A DNA stretch of 64,000 nt from Amycolatopsis sp. NBRC 101858 (GTDB taxonomy: Bacteria; Actinomycetota; Actinomycetes; Mycobacteriales; Pseudonocardiaceae), in NCBI RefSeq assembly GCF_030269325.1, contig NZ_BSTD01000001.1, positions 1,442,681-1,506,680 on the forward strand, written 5' to 3'. The notes below the pieces were generated by a model. The model had not been told where the DNA came from. It did not search any database and saw nothing but the letters and a program-made list of their open reading frames with translations. Position numbers and translations under genes: made by a program. Positions 9,465 through 17,955 of the stretch are shown piece after piece. The number at the start of each line of letters is the position of its first letter. Within the stretch, counting starts at the first letter, position 1.

Positions 9465-10046
9465 CTATTTGTTCAGCCCGCCGAGCAGGAGTTCACCCAG
9501 AGCGGTGAACGCTTCGGCGTCGGAGACGTCGATCCGCTGGCCGAGCACCCCGGTCTGGATGCCTTCGATGATCAGCCCGGTCATCTCGGCCACGAGCCGG
9601 GCGTGGACGTCCCGGAAGACGCCGTCGGCGACGCCCTTGTCGATGAACTGCCGGAGCCGCTGGGCCGCGAACCGGCTGTTGACCTGGTAGGCCTCGCGGG
9701 CCGGGCCGAACTCGGCGAGGTCGCGCATGAACGACGGCGACGCCCGGTTCAGGTGCTCGGCGACGCCGGCCAGGTACTCCCCGATGAGCTTGCGGGCGTC
9801 GTCGATCCCGCCGATCCGCTCCTCGATCCGCTCGCCGGCACCCCGGAAGAAGTGGGTGACGACCTTGACGGCGAGCTGCTCCTTGCTGGGCGCGAGGGCG
9901 TAGAGCGTCGACTTCGAGCAGCGCAGGCGGCCGGCGAGGTCGTCGAGGGTGAAGTCCGCGAAGCCCTCGGCCAGGAAGAGCGCCTCGAGGTCACCGAGCA
10001 GGGCGCGCTGGCGCGCGGTCGGCCGTCGGCGGGGTTCGGGGGGCAT
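9465..10046 (-). CDS. TetR-family regulator divergent from acyl-CoA dehydrogenase (193 aa)
   Basis: N-terminal TetR HTH: RQRALLGDLEALFLAEGFADFTLDDLAGRLRCSKSTLYALAPSKEQLAVKVV, followed by an all-helical ligand domain. The ATG at 10046 places the HTH about 15 residues in, as usual. The 102 bases between it and the divergent acyl-CoA dehydrogenase hold repeated GTACTG half-sites, so it probably represses itself and that gene in response to an acyl-CoA or fatty acid. Confidence 0.88.
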   Translation of the reverse strand: MPPEPRRRPTARQRALLGDLEALFLAEGFADFTLDDLAGRLRCSKSTLYALAPSKEQLAVKVVTHFFRGAGERIEERIGGIDDARKLIGEYLAGVAEHLNRASPSFMRDLAEFGPAREAYQVNSRFAAQRLRQFIDKGVADGVFRDVHARLVAEMTGLIIEGIQTGVLGQRIDVSDAEAFTALGELLLGGLNK

Positions 10047-10089
10047 CGGCTCACTATCTCCTACGTCTTCCGGCCACCCCAGGCCCGTC

Positions 10090-10130
10090 GTACTGTACTC
10101 TAATCGAGCCCACAGTACTGTTTTCAGTAC
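10090..10130. promoter_or_regulatory. Operator cluster of the TetR/acyl-CoA dehydrogenase pair
   Basis: Three GTACTG half-sites (10090, 10115) and their complement lie together. GTACTG (10115-10120), TTTT, CAGTAC (10125-10130) is a perfect 6-4-6 inverted repeat. It overlaps the perfect 10-base palindrome ACAGTACTGT (10112-10121), and GTACTGTAC (10090-10098) is a further copy. The position, midway between divergent starts and just upstream of the dehydrogenase ribosome binding site (GGAGG), fits repression of both promoters. Confidence 0.75.
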
Positions 10131-10148
10131 CGCTTTTGGAGGACACCG

Positions 10149-11285
10149 ATGCCCGCCGAACGCCTGCTGCCGGATTCGGACGCCGAGGACCTGGTCGCGC
10201 TGGCCAGGGAGATCGCCCGCGACGAGCTCGCCCCGCGCGCGGCGGCGGCCGAAGAGGCCGAGCAGTTCCCGCGTGAGCAGTTCCGCCTGCTGGGCAAGTC
10301 CGGCCTGCTGGGCCTGCCGTATCCGGAGCGCTGGGGCGGCGGCGACGTGCGGTACGAGGTGTACCTGCAGGCGCTCGAGGAGATCGCGACGGCGTGGATG
10401 ACGGTCGGCGTCGGGCTGTCGGTGCACACGATGTCCTGCTACGCGCTGGCGGAGTACGGCACGGACGAGCAGCGCGGCGAGTGGCTCCCGGAGATGCTCG
10501 AAGGGTCACTGCTGGGTGCGTACGCGCTGTCGGAGACACAGGCGGGCTCGGACGCGGCGGCCCTCACGACGCGAGCGCGTCTCGACGGCTCGGACTACGT
10601 CGTGAACGGCACGAAGGCGTGGATCACGCACGCGGGGGTGGCGGACTTCTACACGACGATGGTCCGCACGGGCGCGGAAGAGATCTCGTGCCTGCTGGTT
10701 CCTTCGTCGTCTGAGGGTCTGTCGGCCGCGCCACGCGAGCGCAAGATGGGCCTCACGGGGTCCCCGACGGCCCAGCTGGTTTTCGACGGCGCGCGGGTGC
10801 CGTCGTCCCGGCTGCTGGGCGCGCCGGGCGACGGGCTGCGGATCGCGTTGTCGTCATTGAGTTCGGGCCGGCTCGGGATCGCGGCGTGCGCGGTGGGGCT
10901 GGCCCAGGCGGCGCTGGACGAAGCGGTGACGTACGCGAAGGGACGTTCGCAGTTCGGCCGCGCGATCATCGACTTCCAGGGGATCGAGTTCCTCCTGGCC
11001 GACATGGCGGCAACGGTGGAGTCCTCGCGGGCTTGTTACCTGGAGGCAGCGCGGCGCCGTGACCGCGGGCTGCCGTTCCAGCGGCAGGCATCGATCGCGA
11101 AGCTGGTGGCAACGGACGGCGCGATGAAGGTGACGACGGACGCGGTCCAGGTGCTGGGTGGGGCGGGGTACACGCGGGACTTCCCGGTGGAGCGGTACAT
11201 GCGCGAGGCGAAGGTGCCCCAGATCTTCGAGGGGACGAACCAGATCCAGCGGCTGGTGATCGCGCGGGAGCTGAAGAAGGCCTGA
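10149..11285 (+). CDS. Acyl-CoA dehydrogenase (378 aa)
   Basis: FAD-dependent alpha,beta-oxidation of acyl-CoA thioesters. Full three-domain layout: the N-terminal helices ([26 protein letters not shown]), the middle beta domain with [20 protein letters not shown] and [21 protein letters not shown], and the C-terminal helices ending [46 protein letters not shown]. The catalytic-base region IFEGTNQIQ is of the short/butyryl-CoA type. GGAGG precedes the ATG by about six bases. Divergent from its probable TetR repressor. Chain-length preference cannot be read from sequence. Confidence 0.94.
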   Translation: MPAERLLPDSDAEDLVALAREIARDELAPRAAAAEEAEQFPREQFRLLGKSGLLGLPYPERWGGGDVRYEVYLQALEEIATAWMTVGVGLSVHTMSCYALAEYGTDEQRGEWLPEMLEGSLLGAYALSETQAGSDAAALTTRARLDGSDYVVNGTKAWITHAGVADFYTTMVRTGAEEISCLLVPSSSEGLSAAPRERKMGLTGSPTAQLVFDGARVPSSRLLGAPGDGLRIALSSLSSGRLGIAACAVGLAQAALDEAVTYAKGRSQFGRAIIDFQGIEFLLADMAATVESSRACYLEAARRRDRGLPFQRQASIAKLVATDGAMKVTTDAVQVLGGAGYTRDFPVERYMREAKVPQIFEGTNQIQRLVIARELKKA

Positions 11286-11364
11286 TCGAGCGAGTTCTGC
11301 CACACGGTTGGCGCAGATAGCGTTGTTGACATCCGATTCGATGCCCAGCGGCGCGAGGAAGCAG

Positions 11365-11849
11365 ATGCCCGTAGTTCCGGTTCACCTGCTGACCGTCGAG
11401 GAGTACGCGGCGCTCGGATGCACAACCGGGCCGCGTTCCAGCTGGCCGGGCAGCTTGATCCTCAGCTGCCACCCGAGCTGAGGGTCATCCCCGGCATCGA
11501 CGTCGACTTGCAGCTGGCACCCCCGGACCGGCCTGGTTTCTCGCGTCGACCCGACTTGTCGGTTTCCTCCAAAGCCGCGCTTGCGCGCGGTGACGAGGAG
11601 ATGCTTCGCGCCGGTCAGGTGGCCGTGGTGGTCGAGGTCGTGTCGCCGGCATCGAAGCGCACCGACTACCGGGTCAAGCGCGACGAGTACGCCGACGCCG
11701 GTATCCCGCACTACTGGATCGTCGACATCACCGGACCGGTCTCGTTGACCGCCTGCGACGGTTACCGGGGCGCCACCACAGTTACCGGCACCTTCGCCAC
11801 GGACGTCCCGTTCCCGGTCAAGATCGACCTGGACGCGCTGCTCGACTGA
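11365..11849 (+). pseudogene. Degenerate Uma2-family (DUF820) nuclease-like gene
   Basis: The start MPVVPVHLLTVEEYAALG matches the beginning of the intact neighbour (MPDQLLSVEEYRALG). The frame then breaks at about 11415 and resumes in another frame from 11418: MHNRAAFQLAGQLDPQLPPEL, RPDLSVSSKAALARG, VAVVVEVVSPASKRTDYRVKRDEYADAGIPHYWIVDI, ending FPVKIDLDALLD. Compared with the neighbour, about 22 codons are lost, including the conserved ELVEGRVV strand, together with a frame shift. An ATG at 11418 could give a 143-aa truncated product that keeps the PD...VE...K core. Probably a decaying tandem copy. Confidence 0.75.
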
Positions 11850-11903
11850 CCCGACCTGGTCGAGCGAACCCTGTCCCACCCGCGGGACGGATACCGTTTT
11901 CGC

Positions 11904-12434
11904 ATGCCCGACCAGCTGTTGTCCGTCGAGGAGTACCGCGCCCTCGGGGAAAGCGACCGCGGCTTCACCGAACTCGTGGAAGGCCGTGTCGTCCCCTCGC
12001 CCGGGGCCGGGCGGGCGCACACCGTGGCCACCTGCCGGCTGGCCGGGCAGCTGGAACGGCAACTGCCGCGCGGCCTCGCGTTCGTCCTCGGCACCGACCT
12101 GGACCTGGGCTTGGCGCCGACCGGCGAGCCCGGCTTCGCCCGCCGGCCGGACCTGCTGATCCTCGATCGAGCGGCCGGCGAGCCGATCCGCGCCGACGAC
12201 GTGGCGGTGGTCGTCGAGATCGCGACGGCCGGCTCCCGGCGCACGGACTACCGCGTGAAGCACGACGAGTACGCCGACGCGGGCATCCCGCACTACTGGA
12301 TCGTCGACCTCGCCGCGCCGGTGGTCACCCTCGTCGCCTGCCAGGGCTATCGCGACGCGCCGGCGGTGACCGGCACCTTCACCACCGACATCCCGTTCCC
12401 GGCCGAGATCGACCTGGACGCGCTCCTCGAATGA
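11904..12434 (+). CDS. Uma2-family (DUF820) endonuclease-like protein (176 aa)
   Basis: Restriction-endonuclease-fold protein of the Uma2 family. Conserved blocks run in order: LLSVEEYRALGE, GFTELVEGRVVPSPGAGRAHT, a GTDLDLG strand, RRPDLLI (the PD catalytic acid), AVVVEIATAGSRRTDYRVKHDEYADAGIPHYWIVDL (the E...K part of the PD-(D/E)xK site) and a C-terminal strand ending PFPAEIDLDALLE. The ATG at 11904 lies directly before the conserved LLSVEEY strand. It is the intact partner of the damaged copy 54 bases upstream; the two share most of their residues. The family often expands in actinobacteria and cyanobacteria; its biological role is not well established. Confidence 0.85.
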   Translation: MPDQLLSVEEYRALGESDRGFTELVEGRVVPSPGAGRAHTVATCRLAGQLERQLPRGLAFVLGTDLDLGLAPTGEPGFARRPDLLILDRAAGEPIRADDVAVVVEIATAGSRRTDYRVKHDEYADAGIPHYWIVDLAAPVVTLVACQGYRDAPAVTGTFTTDIPFPAEIDLDALLE

Positions 12435-12435
12435 T

Positions 12436-12478
12436 CGGACGGCACGCCGGAACCGCCCGGTTACCGGCGTGCCGTCCG
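12436..12478. terminator. Bidirectional hairpin terminator
   Basis: CGGACGGCACGCCGG (12436-12450) pairs perfectly over 15 bases with CCGGCGTGCCGTCCG (12464-12478) across a 13-base loop. It sits between the converging Uma2 and amidohydrolase stops, so it can serve both. No T-run follows, as is usual in this group. Confidence 0.82.
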
Positions 12479-12482
12479 AAAC

Positions 12483-13700
12483 TCAGCGGGTCTCGCGGTA
12501 GCGGCGGTCCTTCGACACGCCCTCGCCCAGCGTCTCGTCGAAGTGGTACACCTCGTCGCCTCGGACGAACACGCGAAGCGCGCGGTTCATCACATCGAGC
12601 GGGTCGCCGCTCCACAGCACCACGTCCGCGTCCAGGCCCGGCTTCAGCGAACCGATCTGCCCGTCCAGCCCCAGCATGGAGGCCGGGTTGACGGTCAGCG
12701 AACGCAGCGCCGTCGCCGGGTCGAGGCCGTCCTTGACCGCCAAGGCGGCCTGGTAGACCAGGAAGTTGATCGGGATCACCGGGTGGTCCGTCGTGATCGC
12801 GATCTTCACGCCCGCCCGCGCCAGGATGCCCGCGGACCGCAGCGTGCGGTTGCGCACCTCCACCTTGGACTTCGTGGTGAACAGCGGCCCCAGGATGACC
12901 GGGACGTCGCGCTCGGCGAGCAGGTCCGCGATCAGGTGGCCCTCGGTGCCGTGGTTGACCACCAGCTTGTAGCCGAACTCGTCGGCCAGCCGCAGCGCCG
13001 TCACGATGTCGTCCGCGCGGTGGACGTGCTGGTCCCAGTACAGCTCGCCGTCGAGGACCTTGACCAGCGTCTCCAGCGTCAGGTCGACGTCGTGCGGCTT
13101 GCCCTCGGACGCCGCGTGGTCGCGCTTCGCCCGGTAGTTGCGGGCGTTCGTGAACGCTTCGCGCAGGATCGCCGCGACGCCCAGCCGGGTCGACGGCGTC
13201 TGCTTCTTCTCCCCGTACACGCGCTTCGGGTTCTCGCCGAGCGCGCTCTTCACGCTGACGTGCTCCGCGAAGACCATGTCGAGGATGCTGCGGCCCCAGG
13301 TCTTGACGCCGATCGTCTGGCCGCCGATCGGGTTGCCCGACCCGGGCTTGATGACGACGCTCGTGACGCCGCCGGCCAGTGCGTCGTCGAAGCCGGACTC
13401 GTAGGGGTCGATGCCGTCGATGGCGCGGAAGCGGGCGCCGTTCGGGTCGGTCATCTCGTTGGTGTCGTTGCCGGCCCAGCCCTCGCCTTCCTCGTGCACG
13501 CCGAGGTGCGCGTGGGCGTCGATGAAGCCGGGCAGCACCCAGGTGCCGGCCGCGTCGACCAGTTCGGCGTCCTCCGGGATGTCGACATCGGCCTCGGCAC
13601 CGACCGCGACGATCTTGCCGTCGTCGATCAGGACCGTGCCGCCTTCGATGGGATCACCGTCGATGGGGACGACATGGCCCCCGACAATTGCCTTCGCCAT
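12483..13700 (-). CDS. Amidohydrolase family protein (405 aa)
   Basis: Metal-dependent hydrolase of the imidazolonepropionase/dihydroorotase superfamily. The N-terminal beta sandwich (KAIVGGHVVPIDGDPIEGGTVLIDDGKIVAVG) leads into the barrel with GFIDAHAHLG (HxH metal site), VVNHGTEGHLIADLLAERDVPVILGPL (further His ligands) and ITTDHPVIP (active-site Asp). The end DGQIGSLKPGLDADVVLWSGDPLDV returns to the sandwich. Length is normal and the metal ligands look intact. A HEEGEGWAGNDTNEMTDPNG insert follows the HxH. Substrate unknown. The ATG at 13700 starts a frame beginning MAKAIVGG. Confidence 0.88.
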   Translation of the reverse strand: MAKAIVGGHVVPIDGDPIEGGTVLIDDGKIVAVGAEADVDIPEDAELVDAAGTWVLPGFIDAHAHLGVHEEGEGWAGNDTNEMTDPNGARFRAIDGIDPYESGFDDALAGGVTSVVIKPGSGNPIGGQTIGVKTWGRSILDMVFAEHVSVKSALGENPKRVYGEKKQTPSTRLGVAAILREAFTNARNYRAKRDHAASEGKPHDVDLTLETLVKVLDGELYWDQHVHRADDIVTALRLADEFGYKLVVNHGTEGHLIADLLAERDVPVILGPLFTTKSKVEVRNRTLRSAGILARAGVKIAITTDHPVIPINFLVYQAALAVKDGLDPATALRSLTVNPASMLGLDGQIGSLKPGLDADVVLWSGDPLDVMNRALRVFVRGDEVYHFDETLGEGVSKDRRYRETR

Positions 13701-13720
13701 AGTTCGCCACGCTAACGAAC

Positions 13721-14182
13721 TCACCCGGGCGGCCGCACGCGGGCCTTCTCCAAGTGCACCAGTTCGTGGTTGTTCTCCGGCGTCCGGTGCGTCTCGCGGT
13801 AGCCGTGCTTGGCGTACAGATGCAGCGGGCCGACGCTCTTCGACCCGGTGAACAACCGGAACACCGTCACCGACGCGGGCGCCGCCGACTCCGCGGCGGC
13901 CAGCAGCCCGCCGCCCAGGCCGCACCCCTGGCGGTCCGGTGCCACCACCAGCCGGCCGATCACGCCCACCTCGCCCGTCACCGACAGGCGGACCGACGCG
14001 ACCAACCGGCCGTTCTCCCGGATCCCCCAGGACAGACACGACGAAAGCGCCGCCCGCGTCTCCTCCAGGGTCTCCAGCAGCGGCGGCAGGTCCCAGTCGT
14101 CGTGCGCGCGGGCCTCCGTCACGTACGCCGCGCGTTGCAGCGTCAGCACTTCGCCCGCGTCGGCGACGCCGAGCCGCTTCAC
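13721..14182 (-). CDS. GNAT-family N-acetyltransferase (153 aa)
   Basis: Acetyl-CoA-dependent transferase. Core motifs: LGVADAGEVLTLQRAAYV at the N-terminus, VASVRLSVTGEVGVIGRLVVAPDRQGCGLGGGLLAAAE (beta 4 and the R/QxxGxG/A pyrophosphate loop, here RQGCGLG) and LHLYAKHGYRETHRTPENN near the end. The GTG at 14182 overlaps the stop of the aldose epimerase (GTGA), so the two are coupled and it is the second gene of that pair. Acceptor unknown. Confidence 0.82.
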   Translation of the reverse strand: MKRLGVADAGEVLTLQRAAYVTEARAHDDWDLPPLLETLEETRAALSSCLSWGIRENGRLVASVRLSVTGEVGVIGRLVVAPDRQGCGLGGGLLAAAESAAPASVTVFRLFTGSKSVGPLHLYAKHGYRETHRTPENNHELVHLEKARVRPPG

Positions 14183-15084
14183 CGGACCCGGATGCCCCAG
14201 CTGCCCGACCACGACGCCGCCGGCTCGAGCTCGATCAGATCCGTGCCCGTGTTGAGCGCGTCCGCCGGGCAGGTCATCGGCTCGATCGCCACCGCGCGGC
14301 CGCGGCCGACCAGGTCGTCCGGGGTGAACACCTGCGCCCAGTGGAAGTCCGGGCCGGTCCAGACCAGCAGCTGCTGCTCCTCGTGGGCCAGGACGAAGTG
14401 GTGCGAGCCGTCCGGAGCCGCCGCGAGCCCGCCGAACGCCGTGTCCAGGTCGACGCCCGCCAGCACCCGGCCGGCGCGGAAGTCGTACTCCGTTCCCTCG
14501 ACGTCCTGCTCCGGCGCGTACGGCATCTGCTCGTCGCCCCGGTACGGCCGGACGCGGCTCGCCGGCAGCGTCAGGGTCAGCTCGTCGGTCGGGACGTCGC
14601 CGATCCGGAAGTACGGGTGCGTCCCGACGCCGACGCCGATCGGCTGCTCGCCCTCGTTGCGGATCTCGTGGGTGACGGTCAGTTCGCGCGGCGCGAGCTC
14701 GTACGTCACCGTCGCCCGCAGCGGCACCGGCCAGCCCGGCCGCACCTCGACGTCGACGGCCAGGGTGATCGACGACTCCGCGTGCTCCAGCAGCTCCCAC
14801 TCGAGGTGGCGGGTCAGGCCGTGGATGGCGTTGCCGCGCGCCTCCTCGGTGATCTCGAGCTGCTGCTCCTCGCCCTGGAACGTCCACTTGCCGGCCTTGG
14901 TCCGGTTCGGCCACGGCAGCAGCACCTGCCCGGCCCCCTTCGGCGGCTTCGCGTCTTCGGGGAACTCCTCGACGTACGGCACTCCGCCGACCTCGAACGC
15001 GCGCAGCCCCGCGCCGATTTCGGTGACGACGGCGCGCGCGTTGCCGCGGGTGATCTCGAACTGCTGACCGGTCGGGTTGCCCAT
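14179..15084 (-). CDS. Aldose 1-epimerase family protein (301 aa)
   Basis: Galactose mutarotase-like beta-sandwich enzyme interconverting sugar anomers. Visible: VTEIGAGLRAFEVGGVPYVEEF, QVLLPWPNRTKAGKWTFQGEEQQLEITE (the conserved PWPNR block), NAIHGLTRHLEWEL (catalytic His), GVGVGTHPYFRIGD (second active-site His) and late LDTAFGGL. Length is normal. The ATG at 15084 lies 66 bases from the divergent TetR start. Substrate not determined; the subfamily is annotated galactose- or glucose-6-phosphate-type in relatives. Confidence 0.9.
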   Translation of the reverse strand: MGNPTGQQFEITRGNARAVVTEIGAGLRAFEVGGVPYVEEFPEDAKPPKGAGQVLLPWPNRTKAGKWTFQGEEQQLEITEEARGNAIHGLTRHLEWELLEHAESSITLAVDVEVRPGWPVPLRATVTYELAPRELTVTHEIRNEGEQPIGVGVGTHPYFRIGDVPTDELTLTLPASRVRPYRGDEQMPYAPEQDVEGTEYDFRAGRVLAGVDLDTAFGGLAAAPDGSHHFVLAHEEQQLLVWTGPDFHWAQVFTPDDLVGRGRAVAIEPMTCPADALNTGTDLIELEPAASWSGSWGIRVR

Positions 15085-15113
15085 GCGACGACCTTACCGA
15101 GACGCATACTCAC

Positions 15114-15125
15114 TAGACCGGTCGT
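15114..15125. promoter_or_regulatory. Candidate TetR operator between epimerase and TetR
   Basis: The perfect palindrome GACCGGTC (15116-15123), extended as TAGACCGGTCGT, lies 26 bases upstream of the TetR start and 30 bases from the epimerase start. TAGACCGGTCTA-like sites are the usual target of LmrA/YxaF-type TetR proteins, which the adjacent regulator resembles. Confidence 0.65.
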
Positions 15126-15150
15126 CATAGTTTGAGCTACAGTCGGCGCC

Positions 15151-15729
15151 ATGGTCCGTCGCACCGACACGCGGCAGCGGATGCTCGACACCGCCGCCGA
15201 CCTGTTCCACTCGCAGGGCTACCACGCCACCGGCCTCACCCAGCTGACCACGGCCGGGGGCGCACCGAAGGGGTCGCTCTACTTCCACTTCCCCGGCGGC
15301 AAGGAACAGCTCGCCGCCGAAGCCGTCCGGCTTTCCGGTGAACGCACCGGCGCGCTCCTCGAAGCGATCCTGCGTGACGCGCCCGACGCCGTGACCGCGA
15401 TCGACCGCGCCGTCGAAGCACTCGCGGGTTTCCTGACCGCATCGGACTTCCAGCGCGGGTGTCCACTCGCGACAGTCGCGCTCGACGCCGCCGCGGAGAG
15501 CGAGCCGATCCGCGAAGCCTGCGCCGACGGCTACTCGTCGTGGCACGAAATCCTGGCGACTTACCTTGCCGGGCAAAAGCTTTCCACCAAGCGAGCGGAC
15601 GAGCTCGCCACCGTCGTGCTCGCCGCGATCGAAGGCGGGCTGCTGCTGGCCCGCACCCGACGCGACCTGGCGCCGCTGCGCGCCGTCGCCACCCACCTGC
15701 ACGCCACCCTCGACCGGGAGTTCTCCTGA
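15151..15729 (+). CDS. TetR-family regulator, LmrA/YxaF-like (192 aa)
   Basis: HTH region TDTRQRMLDTAADLFHSQGYHATGLTQLTTAGGAPKGSLYFHFPGGKEQLAAEAV: the recognition helix GAPKGSLYFHFPGGKEQL is the signature of the LmrA/YxaF group, which controls drug- or flavonoid-responsive genes. The C-terminal domain contains RGCPLATVALDAAAESEPIREAC, also typical. Its stop overlaps the first metallo-hydrolase start (TGATG), so it heads an operon with both hydrolases and probably regulates itself, the hydrolases and perhaps the divergent epimerase. Confidence 0.88.
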   Translation: MVRRTDTRQRMLDTAADLFHSQGYHATGLTQLTTAGGAPKGSLYFHFPGGKEQLAAEAVRLSGERTGALLEAILRDAPDAVTAIDRAVEALAGFLTASDFQRGCPLATVALDAAAESEPIREACADGYSSWHEILATYLAGQKLSTKRADELATVVLAAIEGGLLLARTRRDLAPLRAVATHLHATLDREFS

Positions 15730-16559
15730 TGCGCGTCCACCACCTGAACTGCGGCACCATGCGCCCGCTCGGCGGCGGCCTGATCGACGGCCGGCCGGGC
15801 CTGTTCCGGCGCGCCACCATGGTCTGCCACTGCCTGCTCCTCGAGACGGACACGGGGCTCGTGCTCGTCGAGACCGGCATGGGCACCCCCGCCGCCGTCG
15901 ACCGGAACGCCTGGCTGGGCGCGGGTTTCGTCCGCCAGTCCAACCCGGTCGAAGATCCCGCGCAGACCGCGATCGCCCAGATCCGCGCGCTCGGCTTCGA
16001 CCCGGCCGACGTCCGCGACATCGTGCTGACCCACCTCGACCTCGACCACGCGGGCGGGCTCATCGACTTCCCGTGGGCCCGCGTGCACGTCTACGCCGAA
16101 GAGCTGCGGGCGTTCCAGGAGCCGCGGGACGCCGCCGAACGCGGGCGCTACCGCACGATCCAGTTCGCTCATGGTCCACAGTGGACGTCCTATGCGGACA
16201 CCGGCGAACCGTGGTTCGGCTTCGACGCCGTCCGGCAGCTCGACGGCCTGCCGCCGGAGATCCTGCTCGTCCCGCTCTCGGGGCACACGCGCGGGCACGC
16301 CGGGGTCGCCGTCGACACCGGCGACGGCTGGCTGCTCAACGCCGGCGACTCGTACTTCTTCCACGGCCAGGTCGACGCCACGCCGCGGTGCCCGCCGGGG
16401 CTGAAGTGGTTCGAGGGCCACATGGAGACGGTCAAGGGCGCCCGGCTGGACAATCACCGCCGCCTGCGCCAGCTTGTTCAGGAGCACGGCGACGAGGTGA
16501 CCGTCTTCGCCGCGCACGACGAGACCGAGTTCGTCCGGCTGAGCAGGAGCAGGGTATGA
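15729..16559 (+). CDS. Metallo-beta-lactamase-fold hydrolase 1 (AiiA-like, 276 aa)
   Basis: Zinc hydrolase of the lactonase-like branch. It starts MRVHHLNCGTMRPLGGGLIDG, has the key motif LTHLDLDHAGG (HxxxDH; the usual HxHxDH has Leu for the second His) and later LSGHTRGHAGVAV with its His, plus LNAGDSYFF containing the bridging Asp. N-acyl homoserine lactonases have the same overall layout, but these proteins usually act on other lactones or esters. It is the first of two adjacent paralogues, translationally coupled to TetR in front and to the second copy behind (ATGA). Confidence 0.85.
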   Translation: MRVHHLNCGTMRPLGGGLIDGRPGLFRRATMVCHCLLLETDTGLVLVETGMGTPAAVDRNAWLGAGFVRQSNPVEDPAQTAIAQIRALGFDPADVRDIVLTHLDLDHAGGLIDFPWARVHVYAEELRAFQEPRDAAERGRYRTIQFAHGPQWTSYADTGEPWFGFDAVRQLDGLPPEILLVPLSGHTRGHAGVAVDTGDGWLLNAGDSYFFHGQVDATPRCPPGLKWFEGHMETVKGARLDNHRRLRQLVQEHGDEVTVFAAHDETEFVRLSRSRV

Positions 16560-17380
16560 AGGTGCACCACCTGAACTGCGGATCGATGCGCCCGGCGGGC
16601 GGCAAGCTGCTCGACGGCGAGCCCGGCCTGCTGCGGCGGGCGGAGCTGGTCGCGCACTGCCTGCTCATCGAAACCGGCGACAGCCTGGTGCTGGTCGACA
16701 CCGGGTTCGGCAGCCAGGGCGTCACGCGGCCCGGCGAATGGCTGGGCAAGCCGTTCATGGCGATGGTCGGCGCCCGGCTCGAGGCCGCCGAGACGGCGGT
16801 CGCGCAGATCAAGGCGCTCGGGCTCGACCCCGCCGACGTCCGGCACATCGTCGCGACGCACCTCGACGTCGACCACGCGGGCGGGCTGGCGGACTTCCCG
16901 AACGCCGTCGTGCACGTCCGGTCCGAGGAGCACCGGGCCGCGACGTCGCCGTCGAACGCGGCCGAGAAGAACCGCTACCGCGCGATCCAGTTCGCCCACC
17001 GCCCGCTGTGGAGCACCTACGACGAGCTGGGCGAGCCGTGGTTCGGCTTCGAGGCGGTCCGGTCGCTCAAGGGCCTGCCGGAGGAGATCCTGCTGGTCCC
17101 GCTGACCGGCCACACGCGCGGCCACACGGGTGTCGCGGTCGACACGGGCGACGGCTGGCTGCTGCACGCGGGCGACGCGTACTTCTTCCACGGCCAGCTG
17201 GACCCGGTCGCGCCGCACTGCCCGCCGGGGCTCACGGCGTTCCAGAACATCGTCCAGACGCTGCGCAAGCCGAGGCTGGCGAACCTGGCGCGGCTGCACG
17301 AACTGGCCCGCGAGCACCCGGACGAGGTCACGGTGTTCTCGGCGCACAGCCCGGTCGAGCTGGCGGCCTTGCGTCGCTAG
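16556..17380 (+). CDS. Metallo-beta-lactamase-fold hydrolase 2 (274 aa)
   Basis: Tandem paralogue of the previous gene, alignable end to end: MKVHHLNCGSMRPAGGKLLDGEPGL, ATHLDVDHAGGLADFP, FAHRPLWSTYDELGEPWFGFEAVRSLKGLPEEILLVPLTGHTRGHTGVAV, LLHAGDAYFFHGQLDP. Metal-site residues (HLDVDH, GHT, GD) are conserved as in copy 1, including the non-His second position. Divergence is greatest between residues 55 and 80, around the substrate entry, so the two may have different substrates. The stop overlaps that of the opposite-strand lipoprotein in a shared CTAG. Confidence 0.85.
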   Translation: MKVHHLNCGSMRPAGGKLLDGEPGLLRRAELVAHCLLIETGDSLVLVDTGFGSQGVTRPGEWLGKPFMAMVGARLEAAETAVAQIKALGLDPADVRHIVATHLDVDHAGGLADFPNAVVHVRSEEHRAATSPSNAAEKNRYRAIQFAHRPLWSTYDELGEPWFGFEAVRSLKGLPEEILLVPLTGHTRGHTGVAVDTGDGWLLHAGDAYFFHGQLDPVAPHCPPGLTAFQNIVQTLRKPRLANLARLHELAREHPDEVTVFSAHSPVELAALRR

Positions 17381-17931
17381 CTGGCGTCGAGAGCCTGCTT
17401 GACCAGCGGCGCGATCTGCTCCGGCGTCATCTTCGCCGGGCCGGTGTAGTTGACCAGCACCGGCGTGCCCGACACCAGCTCGGCCGAGGCGAGGGTGGCC
17501 GTCTTCTGCTCGTCGACGTAGTAGACGGCGCCGTCCGGGAAGCCGGCGACGTCCTTCGCGCCCGGCTTCGCCTTCTTGATCGAGGCCACCATCTCGGCCG
17601 GCTTGCCTTGGCGGCCTTCGTAACGGGTCACCGCGAGCGCGCCGGCGGCCTTGCCGTTCAGCTGGTACTCGCAGCTGCGGGCCTTGCCGCCGTTGGCCGT
17701 GGTGTCCTGGACCGGGCCCGCCACCGCCTGGAGGTTGTCCAGGAACAGCGCCTTCGACACGGCCGCGGCGGGCAGCAGCTTGCACGGGTCCAGCGACGCC
17801 GCCGCGGCGGGGTTGGCGCTCGAACTCGGCTTCGGGGGTGCGGACGACGACGGCGTCGAAGACGGTTTGTCGCCCGAGGAGCAGGCGGTCAAAGCGGCAA
17901 AAGCGACCAAAACGACGGCGAGGGTACGCAT
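17377..17931 (-). CDS. DUF3558-like secreted lipoprotein (184 aa)
   Basis: N-terminal signal peptide MRTLAVVLVAFAALTAC with lipobox LTAC, then a Ser/Pro-rich linker (KPSSTPSSSAPPKPSSSAN). The folded domain begins LDPCKLLPAAAVSKALF and holds a second Cys in RSCEYQL, the paired-cysteine pattern of DUF3558 proteins that are abundant in Pseudonocardiaceae. The ATG directly before the positively charged signal start was chosen. Surface-anchored; function unknown. It lies next to the MFS exporter on the same strand, but that gene has its own promoter. Confidence 0.8.
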   Translation of the reverse strand: MRTLAVVLVAFAALTACSSGDKPSSTPSSSAPPKPSSSANPAAAASLDPCKLLPAAAVSKALFLDNLQAVAGPVQDTTANGGKARSCEYQLNGKAAGALAVTRYEGRQGKPAEMVASIKKAKPGAKDVAGFPDGAVYYVDEQKTATLASAELVSGTPVLVNYTGPAKMTPEQIAPLVKQALDAS

Positions 17932-17955
17932 GTCCGGCACCGTACTCCGAACAGA

